Positions 8,451 through 17,252 are shown, counted from the first letter of the stretch. The stretch is 35,849 nucleotides of DNA from Granulicatella balaenopterae (GCF_900111135.1 NZ_FOGF01000022.1:1-35849), one strand, 5' to 3'. The notes: a model not told the origin generated them from the letters alone. Numbers and translations: made by a program.

Positions 8451-8513
8451 AGAATGTGGTTAAGCACTTACAAAGTGATGAATTTACTAATGATAAATAT
8501 AAGGGGTGTTAAT

Positions 8514-9167
8514 GTGAAACGTGTAGCAAATTTATTAGCATTAGAAGAATTAGGTGTAATTGCCGTAGTTCGTGGTAAAGATAAGGAACAGGCAATTAAG
8601 TCTAGTGAAGCCATTATTAAGGGTGGTATTAAAGGGATTGAGGTGACGTTTACTGTTCCTAAAGCAGAAGAAGTTGTTCGTGAATTGGCCGAAAAATATA
8701 TTGATGATCGTTCGGTTATTATTGGGGCGGGGACAGTATTAGATGCGGTGACGGCTCGTATTGCTATTTTAGCAGGTGCGCAATTCATCGTTAGTCCAAC
8801 TTTTGATTTAGCGACTGCTGAGATTTGTAATTTATTCCAAGTACCTTATTTACCAGGTTGTATGACAATTACAGAAATGAAAGATGCCTTAAAAGCGGGT
8901 GTAGATATTATTAAATTATTCCCTGCTAATACTTTTGAACCAAAAGTCGTAAAAGCCTTTAAAGCACCATTACCACAATTAAATATTATGCCAACTGGTG
9001 GAATTAATTTGACCAATATGAAAGACTGGTTTGATGCTGGGGTTGTTGCGGTAGGTGTTGGTGGCAATTTGTTAGTGCCAGCCGATCATGGTGATTATCA
9101 TCAAGTAGAGTTAAACGCTAAGGAATATGCAGATTGTTATCAAAGTATTGTGGAGAGTAGAAAATGA
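8514..9167 (+). CDS. kdgA: 2-dehydro-3-deoxyphosphogluconate aldolase (KDPG/KHG aldolase)
   Basis: It cleaves 2-keto-3-deoxy-6-phosphogluconate to pyruvate and glyceraldehyde-3-phosphate, the last step of uronate breakdown, in the cytoplasm. I start it at GTG 8514, with AGGGGT 8 nt upstream, giving 217 aa, normal for the family; the longer frame from 8427 would run through the operator. The class I aldolase residues are visible: E43 in GIEVTF and the Schiff-base lysine K134 in DIIKLFPA, with PTGGIN later as phosphate-binding loop. Its stop overlaps the start of kdgK by 4 bp (ATGA), so the two are translationally coupled. It is the first gene of a kdgA-kdgK-kduI-kduD operon behind a predicted GntR operator. 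Confidence 0.93.
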   Translation: MKRVANLLALEELGVIAVVRGKDKEQAIKSSEAIIKGGIKGIEVTFTVPKAEEVVRELAEKYIDDRSVIIGAGTVLDAVTARIAILAGAQFIVSPTFDLATAEICNLFQVPYLPGCMTITEMKDALKAGVDIIKLFPANTFEPKVVKAFKAPLPQLNIMPTGGINLTNMKDWFDAGVVAVGVGGNLLVPADHGDYHQVELNAKEYADCYQSIVESRK

Positions 9168-10159
9168 AAATTATTACATTAGGCGAAATTATGCTACGTT
9201 TGTCAACATCATCTAGCAGAATTATAAATGCTACGAGTTTTGATGCCTGTTATGGTGGTGGGGAAGCTAATGTTGCTATTTCACTGGCAAATTTTGGTCA
9301 TGAAACCTATTTTATGAGTGCTGTGCCTAATAATTTTTTAGGAGAAGCCGTTAAGCAACATTTACACACCTATCAAGTATCCACTGAATATTTACTTGAA
9401 GAAGGAGAGCGTTTAGGGACATATTATTTAGAGAATGGTCATGGTAATCGTTCTTCTCAAGTAATTTATGATCGCGCTGGTTCAAGCTTTGCAACAATCA
9501 AGCAATTGGCGTGGAATCTAGAAGGAATGTTTGATCAAGATACATTGTTTCATATTTCAGGTATTGTACCTGCTTTATCGAAGGAATGGCAACAATTAAC
9601 ATTAGAGATTATAACGGCTGCCAAATCTTCAGGAGCTACTATTAGTTTTGATAGTAATTACCGTTCAAAATTATGGAGTCAAAAAGAGGCAGGCCATATG
9701 ATGAAACAGATTTTACCATTAGTAGATTACTGTTCATTAGGGATATTAGATGCTAAATATTTATTGGAAGTAATTCATCCTGACGAAGAAGTAGCGTTAG
9801 GTGATTGCTACAAAATCATTCAATCTCATTATCCTAATTTAAAAGTAATGTATTCAACAAAAAGAATTGTGAAATCAACCAATCATCATCAATTAACAGG
9901 ATATATCTTCCATCAAGGAGAATTATATCAATCAAAAGAATATGATATTGATGAAGTGGTTGATAGAGTAGGTGCAGGAGATGCATTTGCTGCAGGAGTC
10001 TTACATGGCTTGCTACAAAATTATTCTTATCAGGAAACCATTGATTTTGCAACAGCCGCTTCAGTACTGAAGCATACTGTATTTGGTGATTGCAATCAAT
10101 TTAGTGCAAGTGAAGTAAGTGCTTTTTCGCAACAAGAAGTAGGAAAAATTAATCGATAA
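9164..10159 (+). CDS. kdgK: 2-dehydro-3-deoxygluconokinase (PfkB family)
   Basis: It phosphorylates 2-keto-3-deoxygluconate with ATP, making the substrate of the aldolase upstream. The 331-aa length is usual. The N-terminal PfkB signature (GGGEANVAISLANFG, residues ~31-45) and the C-terminal GAGDAFAAG with catalytic base D273 are intact. It starts at ATG 9164, inside the kdgA stop. The protein fits the ribokinase-like KdgK branch rather than fructokinase because of its operon partners; sequence alone would leave some doubt. Confidence 0.92.
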   Translation: MKIITLGEIMLRLSTSSSRIINATSFDACYGGGEANVAISLANFGHETYFMSAVPNNFLGEAVKQHLHTYQVSTEYLLEEGERLGTYYLENGHGNRSSQVIYDRAGSSFATIKQLAWNLEGMFDQDTLFHISGIVPALSKEWQQLTLEIITAAKSSGATISFDSNYRSKLWSQKEAGHMMKQILPLVDYCSLGILDAKYLLEVIHPDEEVALGDCYKIIQSHYPNLKVMYSTKRIVKSTNHHQLTGYIFHQGELYQSKEYDIDEVVDRVGAGDAFAAGVLHGLLQNYSYQETIDFATAASVLKHTVFGDCNQFSASEVSAFSQQEVGKINR

Positions 10160-10176
10160 TATTAGGAGGAATTAGC

Positions 10177-11016
10177 ATGCAAGAAATGGAAACAAGATAC
10201 ACACACAGCCCAGAGGATATTCGTCACTATTCAACAGACAAATTAAGAGAAGAATTTTTGGTAGAAGAAGTATTCGTACCAGGAAAGATTGCTTTAACGT
10301 ATACACATAATGATCGTATGATTTTTGGTGGAGTAACACCAACAACTAAAGAACTAGAAATTCAATTATCAACTGAATTAGGGGTTGATTATTTCTTAGA
10401 AAGAAGAGAATTAGGAGTTATTAACATTGGTGGTGAAGGCTTTATTGAAATCGAAGGCGTGAAAGAACCAATGAAAAAACAAGATGGTTACTATATTGGT
10501 AAAGGCACTAAACATGTAGTCTTTAGCTCAGTTAATCCAGAAAATCCTGCTAAATTCTATATTAGTTCAGTACCAGCTCATCATGTTTATCCAAATGTGA
10601 AAATTAGTATTGATAGTATTAATCCTTTAGAAGCAGGTGAGCCATTAACATTAAATGAGCGCAAAATTTATCAATATGTTCACCCAAATGTATGTGAAAG
10701 CTGTCAATTGCAAATGGGCTATACAATTTTAGAACCAGGTAGCGCTTGGAATACGATGCCATGTCATACACATGAACGTCGTATGGAAGCTTATGTATAC
10801 TTTGATATGCAAGATGATACGACTGTGTTCCATATGATGGGCAAACCTGACGAAACAAAACACTTAGTAATGCAAAATGAACAAGCTTGTATTTCACCAA
10901 GTTGGTCAATTCACTCAGGCGTTGGGACAAGTAATTATTCATTTATCTGGGCAATGTGTGGGGAAAATATCACCTATACAGATATGGATATGGTTAAAAT
11001 GGAAGACTTAAAATAA
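10177..11016 (+). CDS. kduI: 5-dehydro-4-deoxy-D-glucuronate isomerase
   Basis: It isomerises 4-deoxy-L-threo-5-hexosulose uronate, formed from the unsaturated uronic acid that the GH88 enzyme releases, to 3-deoxy-D-glycero-2,5-hexodiulosonate. At 279 aa it matches KduI in length. The zinc ligands are present: H197 and H199 in PCHTHERRMEAY, E204, and H246 in WSIHSG, each one position from the E. coli residues. It starts at ATG 10177 with AGGAGG upstream and sits 17 bp after kdgK. Glycosaminoglycan-degrading streptococci often use the unrelated DhuI for this step, so the presence of KduI is a distinguishing trait. Confidence 0.94.
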   Translation: MQEMETRYTHSPEDIRHYSTDKLREEFLVEEVFVPGKIALTYTHNDRMIFGGVTPTTKELEIQLSTELGVDYFLERRELGVINIGGEGFIEIEGVKEPMKKQDGYYIGKGTKHVVFSSVNPENPAKFYISSVPAHHVYPNVKISIDSINPLEAGEPLTLNERKIYQYVHPNVCESCQLQMGYTILEPGSAWNTMPCHTHERRMEAYVYFDMQDDTTVFHMMGKPDETKHLVMQNEQACISPSWSIHSGVGTSNYSFIWAMCGENITYTDMDMVKMEDLK

Positions 11017-11043
11017 ATTATTAATTAAATGGAGGATAATAGA

Positions 11044-11847
11044 ATGAATCATACAGAAGATATCTTTTCACTAGAAGGTAAAATCGCCTTAGTTACGGGT
11101 GCGGTTTACGGGATTGGTTTTGCGATTGCAGAAAGTTTTGCATCAAAAGGCGCTACAATTGTTTTTAATGATCGTACTGAAGAAGGCGTGGCTCGTGGTT
11201 TAGCAGCTTATAAAGAAAAAAATATTACAGCATATGGCTATGTATGTGATGTGACTGATGAAGATGGCGTTTTAAATATGGTAAAACAAATTGAAGAAGA
11301 AGTTGGGATTATTGATATCTTAGTAAATAATGCCGGTATTATCAAACGTATTCCAATGATTGAAATGAGTGCAGCTGACTTTAGACAAGTTGTTGATGTT
11401 GACTTAAATGCACCATTTATTATGAGTAAAGCGGTTATTCCTGGAATGATTAAAAATGGTGGCGGTAAAATTATTAATATTTGCTCAATGATGAGTGAAT
11501 TAGGACGTGAGACAGTATCTGCTTATGCTGCGGCTAAAGGTGGATTAAAAATGTTAACCAAAAATATTGCCTCTGAATATGGTCAATATAATATTCAATG
11601 TAATGGCATTGGACCTGGTTATATCGCTACTCCTCAAACAGCTCCATTAAGAGAATTACAAGAAGATGGATCAAGACATCCATTTGATCAATTTATTATT
11701 GCGAAAACACCTGCTGAACGTTGGGGTGAAACAGAAGACTTACAAGGACCAGCTATTTTCTTAGCAAGTAAAGCTTCTGATTTTGTAAATGGTCATATCT
11801 TATATGTAGATGGTGGTATTTTAGCTTACATTGGTAAACAACCATAA
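11044..11847 (+). CDS. kduD: 2-dehydro-3-deoxy-D-gluconate 5-dehydrogenase (SDR family)
   Basis: It reduces the KduI product to 2-keto-3-deoxygluconate with NAD(P)H. This is a classical short-chain dehydrogenase: cofactor loop TGAVYGIG near residue 20, NNAG in the middle, and the catalytic pair Y161 and K165 in SAYAAAKGG. ATG 11044 is preferred because GGAGGA (11031-11036) sits 7 nt before it; an in-frame ATG at 11029 overlaps that site and has no ribosome binding site of its own. The 267-aa product has normal length. A terminator-like hairpin follows at 11859. Confidence 0.92.
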   Translation: MNHTEDIFSLEGKIALVTGAVYGIGFAIAESFASKGATIVFNDRTEEGVARGLAAYKEKNITAYGYVCDVTDEDGVLNMVKQIEEEVGIIDILVNNAGIIKRIPMIEMSAADFRQVVDVDLNAPFIMSKAVIPGMIKNGGGKIINICSMMSELGRETVSAYAAAKGGLKMLTKNIASEYGQYNIQCNGIGPGYIATPQTAPLRELQEDGSRHPFDQFIIAKTPAERWGETEDLQGPAIFLASKASDFVNGHILYVDGGILAYIGKQP

Positions 11848-11858
11848 TCATAAACAAT

Positions 11859-11899
11859 AAGCAAGTTTGCAGCTGTGATGAGTTGCACTTGCTTTTTTT
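11859..11899 (+). terminator. intra-operon terminator or attenuator
   Basis: AAGCAAGT (11859-11866) pairs with ACTTGCTT (11887-11894), with an inner GCAGC/GTTGC stem and seven T at the end. The next gene starts 25 bp later with no clear promoter of its own, so the hairpin probably lowers rather than stops downstream expression. Confidence 0.7.
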
Positions 11900-11924
11900 A
11901 ACGAAAATAGGAAGGAAGATAAAG

Positions 11925-12758
11925 ATGACAATTACAATCACATTATTTGATAAAGAGGGACATATCCGCAATGGACAAAATGACTATGATAAAGTGCCAA
12001 CAGTCATGACTAAAACAGAGGAAGATTTTGCTTATCTATCAACTCAGGAATTGGTATATGAAGAGGGCGATTATTTTAAGATTGAAACCGATAAAGAAAA
12101 TAGTTTTGTAGTCGTTCGATTAGATGAATCATTAACAGAAACAGTAGTATTTATTAAAGATAAGCAATGGCTTTATGAAATACCTTTAAATGAAAAACGA
12201 GTAAAAGCGCGTTCTGACGTAGCCTTTAAAGGACATAAGCATTATATTAGTGTTCGTTATGCAAAAGATTTTGAGATTAATCAATATATGAATTTATCAC
12301 GCAATTCTCATGATTTAAATGAAGAATCAGGTGCTTATCCTCATGCTTATGCTAATGTAGAGACACGTAATGATGCAACATTTTTTGCTTGTAATGCAAT
12401 TGATGGTGTTTATGCGAATAATAGTCACGGTGCCTATCCTTACCAAACTTGGGGGATTAATCAACAATTGGATGCTGAGGTAACGATTGATTTTGGTCGT
12501 AAAGTGGCAGTTGATATGATGGACGTAACATTGCGTTGTGATTTCCCTCATGATAGTTATTGGACACAGGCAACCGTTGAATTTTCAGATGGCTCAGAAG
12601 AAATTATTCACCTAGAAAAAATTCATACTCCACAAAACTTTACTTTTACAAAGCGTGTTGTTGAATGGGTTAAATTAAAAGATTTAATTCAAGATACAGA
12701 TGAATCACCATTTCCAGCCTTAGCTCAATTAGATATTTATGGTACTAATTGTTTATAA
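11925..12758 (+). CDS. unknown cytoplasmic beta-sandwich protein of uronate operon
   Basis: The 277-aa protein starts at ATG 11925 with GGAAGG upstream; a longer frame from 11883 overlaps the terminator. I do not recognise an enzyme family. It appears to have two parts: an N-terminal ~110 residues rich in beta strands, and a C-terminal ~160 residues (from about YPHAYANVETRND) that resemble an F5/8-type (discoidin-like) jelly roll, including DVTLRCDFPHDSYW and a closing QLDIYG strand. There is no signal peptide, so if it binds sugars it does so inside the cell. Its place between kduD and the GntR gene points to uronate or disaccharide handling. The fold call is by eye and uncertain. Confidence 0.7.
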   Translation: MTITITLFDKEGHIRNGQNDYDKVPTVMTKTEEDFAYLSTQELVYEEGDYFKIETDKENSFVVVRLDESLTETVVFIKDKQWLYEIPLNEKRVKARSDVAFKGHKHYISVRYAKDFEINQYMNLSRNSHDLNEESGAYPHAYANVETRNDATFFACNAIDGVYANNSHGAYPYQTWGINQQLDAEVTIDFGRKVAVDMMDVTLRCDFPHDSYWTQATVEFSDGSEEIIHLEKIHTPQNFTFTKRVVEWVKLKDLIQDTDESPFPALAQLDIYGTNCL

Positions 12759-12782
12759 TAATGTAAAATTAACGGGATTGAG

Positions 12783-12810
12783 TTGATATTTGTAACGATA
12801 ACGTTATAAT
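12783..12810 (+). promoter_or_regulatory. promoter of the GntR regulator with internal palindrome
   Basis: TTGATA (12783-12788), a 16-bp spacer and TATAAT (12805-12810) form a strong sigma-A promoter. The palindrome TAACGTTA (12799-12806) overlaps the -10 and resembles the core of the TTAAC/GTTAA operators, so autoregulation is plausible. Confidence 0.75.
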
Positions 12811-12845
12811 TTAGAAGTAAACTATTTTAAATTGGAGGAATCAGC

Positions 12846-13580
12846 ATGATACCAAAATATGAACGTATTAAAAGAGATATCATTGCTAAAATTAATGAAG
12901 GCGTTTTTAAACCAGGAGATAAAATATATTCTGAAGGTGATTTAAAAAAGAAATACTCAGTTAGTAATACTACTGTTGTAAAAGCTTTAAATGATTTAGT
13001 GAATGAAGGTTTATTAGTAAGAAGACAAGGTGAAGGGACTTTTGTAAGACGTCAATTATTGCAACGAAAAGTTTTGTTTAGTGAGTTAACCCCTCATACT
13101 GCAGAAGAAAAACATGTGATTGAAGAAGTCATTACAACAATTTCTGAACCTTATCAAGATAAAGTAATTGCCAAAAAGTTAGGTAATAAAAGTGGTAAAA
13201 AAAATATTATTAAGATTCAACAATTAGGTTTAATTAATGGTAAGAGTTGGAAGGTCTTAAATCGTTATGTTTTGGCAAGTATGTTATCGACTCAAGCAAT
13301 TAAGCGTTTAGAGAATGGGGCGAGTTTGTCAAAAGAATTGCATTTAAGTGATCATATGACGATTTTGCCTGCTGAAATGTCTATTAAGTTTATTGTGATT
13401 AATAGAACTTCGCATATTTTTACAGCTTTAAATGAAGCGAATGATGAATTAGATGATAAAGATGATTTAGCAGTAGTCTATCTAGAGAAGTTAACGTCTA
13501 ATTTGGAAGGACGCGAAATTGAATATACAGAAATTTATTTATTACCTGAGTATTATCAAATTGATATTATTTTGGATTAA
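12846..13580 (+). CDS. GntR/HutC-family transcriptional regulator
   Basis: The 244-aa protein has an N-terminal winged helix (residues ~1-68: KYERIKRDIIAKI, then SVSNTTVVKALNDL and RRQGEGTF) and a C-terminal UTRA ligand-binding domain (~85-240), as in HutC, NagR and TreR. It is expected to repress the locus until an intermediate binds, perhaps a phosphorylated unsaturated disaccharide or a ketodeoxygluconate; the ligand is inferred only. ATG 12846 has GGAGGA upstream. It sits between the two operons, and TTAACGTGTTAA copies occur in front of both. Streptococcal hyaluronan loci are known to use a LacI-type regulator (RegR), so a GntR regulator here is a difference. Confidence 0.88.
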   Translation: MIPKYERIKRDIIAKINEGVFKPGDKIYSEGDLKKKYSVSNTTVVKALNDLVNEGLLVRRQGEGTFVRRQLLQRKVLFSELTPHTAEEKHVIEEVITTISEPYQDKVIAKKLGNKSGKKNIIKIQQLGLINGKSWKVLNRYVLASMLSTQAIKRLENGASLSKELHLSDHMTILPAEMSIKFIVINRTSHIFTALNEANDELDDKDDLAVVYLEKLTSNLEGREIEYTEIYLLPEYYQIDIILD

Positions 13581-13605
13581 ATGCTGATACAGATGATTTA
13601 TAAAG

Positions 13606-13634
13606 TAACCGTTTTTGATAACGGTTATTTTTTT
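13606..13634 (+). terminator. terminator after the GntR gene
   Basis: TAACCGT (13606-13612) pairs with ACGGTTA (13621-13627), followed by seven T. Confidence 0.85.
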
Positions 13635-13698
13635 GCGTATTTTTAGCGGAAAAATTCATAAAAAATTAATAAAATGTTGCGATAATAAAAGAAGGAAC

Positions 13699-13778
13699 TT
13701 AACGTGTTAATGTGTTAAAAAACGGTATGTTCAAGCTTAGCAATTAGAAAAATAAAAAAACTTAACTTAACGTGTTAA
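13699..13778. promoter_or_regulatory. two upstream GntR operators
   Basis: TTAACGTGTTAA occurs at 13699-13710 and at 13767-13778; a half site TGTGTTAA adjoins the first. They lie 27-105 bp upstream of the -35 of the GH88/PTS operon, an arrangement that allows cooperative binding or looping with the site at 13847. Confidence 0.7.
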
Positions 13779-13803
13779 TTTGCTAAAAATATTCAAAAAA
13801 ACG

Positions 13804-13858
13804 TTTACAAAGCGCTTAGTATAGTGTATTATATAGACATAGCCAGTTAACGTGTTAA
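13804..13858 (+). promoter_or_regulatory. promoter, cre-like site and operator of the GH88/PTS operon
   Basis: TTTACA (13804-13809), a 17-bp spacer and TATTAT (13827-13832) form the promoter. The spacer contains AAAGCGCTTA (13810-13819), the core of a catabolite-responsive element, so CcpA repression is likely. TTAACGTGTTAA at 13847-13858 covers the region just after the expected start of transcription. The rest of 13635-13892 carries no gene. Confidence 0.75.
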
Positions 13859-13892
13859 GTTACTAAAAGATGGTTATAGAAAGGGATATGTC

Positions 13893-15080
13893 ATGAAAAA
13901 GGTAAAACATGAATCTTTGTTATCGAGTGAACGATATTTGAATAATGGCTTATTAACGGAAGCAGATATCGATTGCGCGATTCAAAAATGTATTGAAAAA
14001 GTAGATAAAAATATGACAAAATTAGGGGAATTATTTCCAACCCCAGCTACAAGTAATAATGCTTATCAACCAATGAAAAACACTGAATGGACAAATGGTT
14101 TTTGGACAGGAATGTTATGGTTATGTTATGAAATAACTTCAGATGATAAGTATCGTGTATTAGCAGAAAAAAATGTTCAATCTTTCTTAGAACGAATCGA
14201 ACAAAATATTGAAGTTGAACACCATGATTTAGGTTTCTTATATAGCATTTCTTGTGTCAGTGCATATAAGTTAACTGGTAATGAAGACGCTAAAAAAGCA
14301 GCTCTATTAGCCGCTGATAAATTAAGTAGTCGTTATCAAGAAAATGGTCAATTCATTCAAGCTTGGGGTGAATTAGGAGCAAAAGATAATTATCGTTTAA
14401 TTGTAGATTGCTTACTAAATATTCCATTATTATATTGGGCTGAGGAAACTACGGGGAATCATTATTATGGTGATATTGCAAGAAAACATTATCAATCAAC
14501 TATTAATAATGCGATTCGTGACGATGCTTCAGCATTCCATACTTTCTATTTTGATCCAGAAACAGGATTACCATTATACGGTAAGACTCGTCAAGGGTAT
14601 TCAGATGATTCTAGTTGGGCTAGAGGACAATCATGGTTAGTATATGGTATTGCTTTAAACCATTCTTATGATGAAAATCCAGCTAATATCGAATTATTCG
14701 AATCTATCACAAATTATTTCTTAAATCGTTTACCGGAAGATTTTGTTAGTTATTGGGACTTAATTTTCCAAGATGGTTCAGGTCAATCAAAAGACTCATC
14801 TGCTACGGCAATTGCGGTATGTGGAATGAACTTAATGAACCAATTTATTCCAGAATCGAACTCTCATAAATTAATTTATAAATATGCACAACATGCGATG
14901 CTTGAAAGTCTAATGAACTCTTATACAGATGAATTGACTGATGGTATAACAGCATTGATTAATGAAGGAGTTTACTCATGGCATTCTGGAAAGGGGGTAA
15001 ATGAAGGGAATATCTGGGGAGATTATTTCTATCTAGAGGCTTTAGTAAGATTTAAAACAAATTGGAAAATGTATTGGTAG
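13893..15080 (+). CDS. ugl: unsaturated glucuronyl hydrolase (GH88)
   Basis: It removes the 4,5-unsaturated uronic acid from the disaccharides that glycosaminoglycan lyases make, by hydrating the double bond. At 395 aa it has the usual length. The (alpha/alpha)6-barrel signatures are clear: NTEWTNGFWTGMLWL near residue 67, D112 in HHDLGF and D172 in VDCLLNIPLL. The 60-residue spacing between the two aspartates equals that of D115/D175 in the streptococcal enzyme. No signal peptide is present, so it acts in the cytoplasm on PTS-imported sugar. It leads the operon with the PTS genes; the IIB gene follows 11 bp later. Confidence 0.94.
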   Translation: MKKVKHESLLSSERYLNNGLLTEADIDCAIQKCIEKVDKNMTKLGELFPTPATSNNAYQPMKNTEWTNGFWTGMLWLCYEITSDDKYRVLAEKNVQSFLERIEQNIEVEHHDLGFLYSISCVSAYKLTGNEDAKKAALLAADKLSSRYQENGQFIQAWGELGAKDNYRLIVDCLLNIPLLYWAEETTGNHYYGDIARKHYQSTINNAIRDDASAFHTFYFDPETGLPLYGKTRQGYSDDSSWARGQSWLVYGIALNHSYDENPANIELFESITNYFLNRLPEDFVSYWDLIFQDGSGQSKDSSATAIAVCGMNLMNQFIPESNSHKLIYKYAQHAMLESLMNSYTDELTDGITALINEGVYSWHSGKGVNEGNIWGDYFYLEALVRFKTNWKMYW

Positions 15081-15091
15081 GAGGAATTATA

Positions 15092-15589
15092 ATGGAAAAA
15101 CCAAACATAAAAATGGTACGTGTTGACGAACGTTTAATTCATGGACAAGGACAATTATGGATTAAAAGTTTAGGTGTAAATTTAGTTATTTGTGCCAATG
15201 ATAAAGTTGCTGAAGATGAGATGCAACAAACATTAATGAGCGCAATTGTTCCTAAAGAAGTTGGCTTACGTTTTTGGTCTGTTGAAAAGACAGCAAAAGT
15301 TATTTGGAAAGCAGCTCCACATCAAACAATTTTCGTTTTAGTATCAAATGTTGAAGATGCAAAACGTCTATGTGATTTAGGTTTCCCAATGGATGAATTA
15401 AATATTGGTAATATCCACGCAGCAGAAGGTAAAGAAAAAATTTCTCAATTTATCTATCTTGGTCAAGAAGATAAAGACGCTTTAAAAGCATTAGAAACAG
15501 AATATCATGTATCATTTAATACAAAAACTTCACCAGTTTCAAATGATGGGGTACAGTATATTGATGCATTAGTAAAAGCTATTCACTAA
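15092..15589 (+). CDS. PTS IIB component, mannose family
   Basis: This cytoplasmic phosphocarrier passes phosphate from IIA to the incoming sugar. The phosphorylated histidine is H17 in VRVDERLIHGQG. ATG 15092, behind AGGAGG, gives 165 aa; an earlier in-frame start at 15062 lies inside the GH88 gene and is unlikely. Proteins of this subfamily (AgaV/ManX-IIB) with GH88 neighbours are known to take up unsaturated hyaluronan or chondroitin disaccharides. Confidence 0.93.
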   Translation: MEKPNIKMVRVDERLIHGQGQLWIKSLGVNLVICANDKVAEDEMQQTLMSAIVPKEVGLRFWSVEKTAKVIWKAAPHQTIFVLVSNVEDAKRLCDLGFPMDELNIGNIHAAEGKEKISQFIYLGQEDKDALKALETEYHVSFNTKTSPVSNDGVQYIDALVKAIH

Positions 15590-15615
15590 AAAAACATTAA
15601 AAAGGAGAAATTAAT

Positions 15616-16413
15616 ATGGAAATTACATTAGTACAAGGTATATTAATTGGATTGGTAACAGCATTTTGTTACTCAGGTATGTTATTAGGGATTTATTCAA
15701 ACAGAGCATTAGTTATGGCATTTTTTGTAGGTGTTATTTTAGGAGATTTACCAACTGCTTTAATGTTTGGTGCATTAGCTGAATTAGCTTATATGGGATT
15801 CGGTGTAGGTGCTGGTGGTACAGTTCCTCCTAACCCTGTAGGACCTGGGATTGTCGGAACAATTATGGTTATTACTTTGAAAAATGAAGGGATTACACCT
15901 GAATCAGCATTAGCATTATCATTCCCATTTGCAGTATTATTCCAGTTTGTAACAACAGCTTTATATACTGTATTTGCAGGTTCTACTGACTGGTCTAAAA
16001 AAGCTATCGAAAAAGGTCAATTTGGTAAATTCAAATTAATCGCACATTCTACTTATTTAGGTTTAGCAATTATTGGTTTCATTATTGGGATTACAGCAGC
16101 ACTTAGCTTACCAGCTTTAAGAATGTTTGTTGAAGCTTTACCGCAATGGTTAATCAGTGGATTCTCTGTAGCAGGTGGTTTGATCCCAGCAATTGGTTTT
16201 GCAATGATTTTATCTGTAATGTTGAAGAAAGAATTAGTTCCATATGTATTCTTAGGTTATGTATGTGTAGCTTACTTAAAATTACCAACAATGGCAGTTG
16301 CTTTGGTAGGTACAGTATTTGCATTAATCGTATATTATGGAAAAGGAACTACAGAACAAGTTGTTGAAAAAGCAGCAGTTATCGACGAGGAGGACTACAG
16401 CAATGGAATCTAA
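15616..16413 (+). CDS. PTS IIC component, mannose family
   Basis: This 265-aa integral membrane subunit, ManY/AgaW-like, forms the sugar channel with IID. Hydrophobic segments run through most of the protein, and the loop GVGAGGTVPPNPVGPGIVGT (residues ~71-90) is the family's conserved region. AAAGGAGA precedes ATG 15616. Its 3' end overlaps the IID start by 11 bp, implying coupled translation. Confidence 0.94.
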   Translation: MEITLVQGILIGLVTAFCYSGMLLGIYSNRALVMAFFVGVILGDLPTALMFGALAELAYMGFGVGAGGTVPPNPVGPGIVGTIMVITLKNEGITPESALALSFPFAVLFQFVTTALYTVFAGSTDWSKKAIEKGQFGKFKLIAHSTYLGLAIIGFIIGITAALSLPALRMFVEALPQWLISGFSVAGGLIPAIGFAMILSVMLKKELVPYVFLGYVCVAYLKLPTMAVALVGTVFALIVYYGKGTTEQVVEKAAVIDEEDYSNGI

Positions 16414-17227
16414 AGGACAAAAATTAACTAAAAAAGATTATTTCAAAACATCTCTACGTTCATATTTTTTACAAAATGGATTTAACTATACAACTTATCA
16501 AGGTGTCAGTTATTTAAATGTCATTATGCCTGCCTTAAGAAAAATCTATAAAAATGATGAAGATAAATTAAAAGAAACAGCAATTGCTAACTTAGAGTTC
16601 TATAATACTAACCCTCATATGTTACCGTTTATTACAAATATTCAATTAGCAATGTATGAAGATGATCAAGAAATTGAAGATGTTCGTAGTATTAAAATGG
16701 CGTTAATGGGACCTTTAGCAGGTATTGGGGATTCTATTGCGCAATTTGGATTAGCACCATTATTCTCAACAATCTTTGCAGGTTTAGCATTAGATGGTTT
16801 AGGATTTGCGCCAATGGGTTATTGGTTTGCAATGTTAATCTCAATGTTTATCATTAAAGTTTTGATGGGTCACTTAGGATACAAATTAGGTACTGGTGCA
16901 ATTAAAACATTAAGTGCAAAAATCGGTAAAATTTCAGAAGCTGCAAGTATTGTTGGGGTAACGGTTATTTCTGCATTAGCAACTTCATTTGTTAAGGCAA
17001 AAATCGCTATTGAATATGCAACTACTGTAACTGTTGGTGATGAAGTAGGCGAAAAAATTGTTTCTATTCAAGAAGTATTAGATAAAATTATGCCTAACTT
17101 ATTACCAGTTATCGTAACTTGTGTTGTATTCTACTTATTAAAAAATAAAAAATGGAATACATATCAATTATTACTATTATTATTTGCTGTTGGTATCTTA
17201 GCTTCAGTAACAGGTATCTTAGCTTAA
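16403..17227 (+). CDS. PTS IID component, mannose family
   Basis: This is the partner membrane subunit of IIC. ATG 16403, with GAGGAGG upstream, gives 274 aa; a longer reading from 16337 lies inside the IIC gene. Typical IID features are the N-terminal LTKKDYFKTSLRSYFLQ, the NTNPHMLPFI-type stretch, and ALMGPLAGIGDSI in the middle, followed by C-terminal membrane segments. With IIB, IIC and the IIA at 23421 it completes one transporter. Confidence 0.94.
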   Translation: MESKGQKLTKKDYFKTSLRSYFLQNGFNYTTYQGVSYLNVIMPALRKIYKNDEDKLKETAIANLEFYNTNPHMLPFITNIQLAMYEDDQEIEDVRSIKMALMGPLAGIGDSIAQFGLAPLFSTIFAGLALDGLGFAPMGYWFAMLISMFIIKVLMGHLGYKLGTGAIKTLSAKIGKISEAASIVGVTVISALATSFVKAKIAIEYATTVTVGDEVGEKIVSIQEVLDKIMPNLLPVIVTCVVFYLLKNKKWNTYQLLLLLFAVGILASVTGILA

Positions 17228-17252
17228 TAATAGTTGAAAAGGGCGTGTGAAT

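Noticed and set aside
8427-8513. Longer N-terminus of the KDPG aldolase
   Set aside because: It would translate the operator sequence and has no ribosome binding site; the 217-aa form has normal family length.
13635-13892. T-box or riboswitch in front of the GH88 gene
   Set aside because: The region is explained by repeated operator sites, a cre-like core and a promoter; no conserved aptamer elements are seen.
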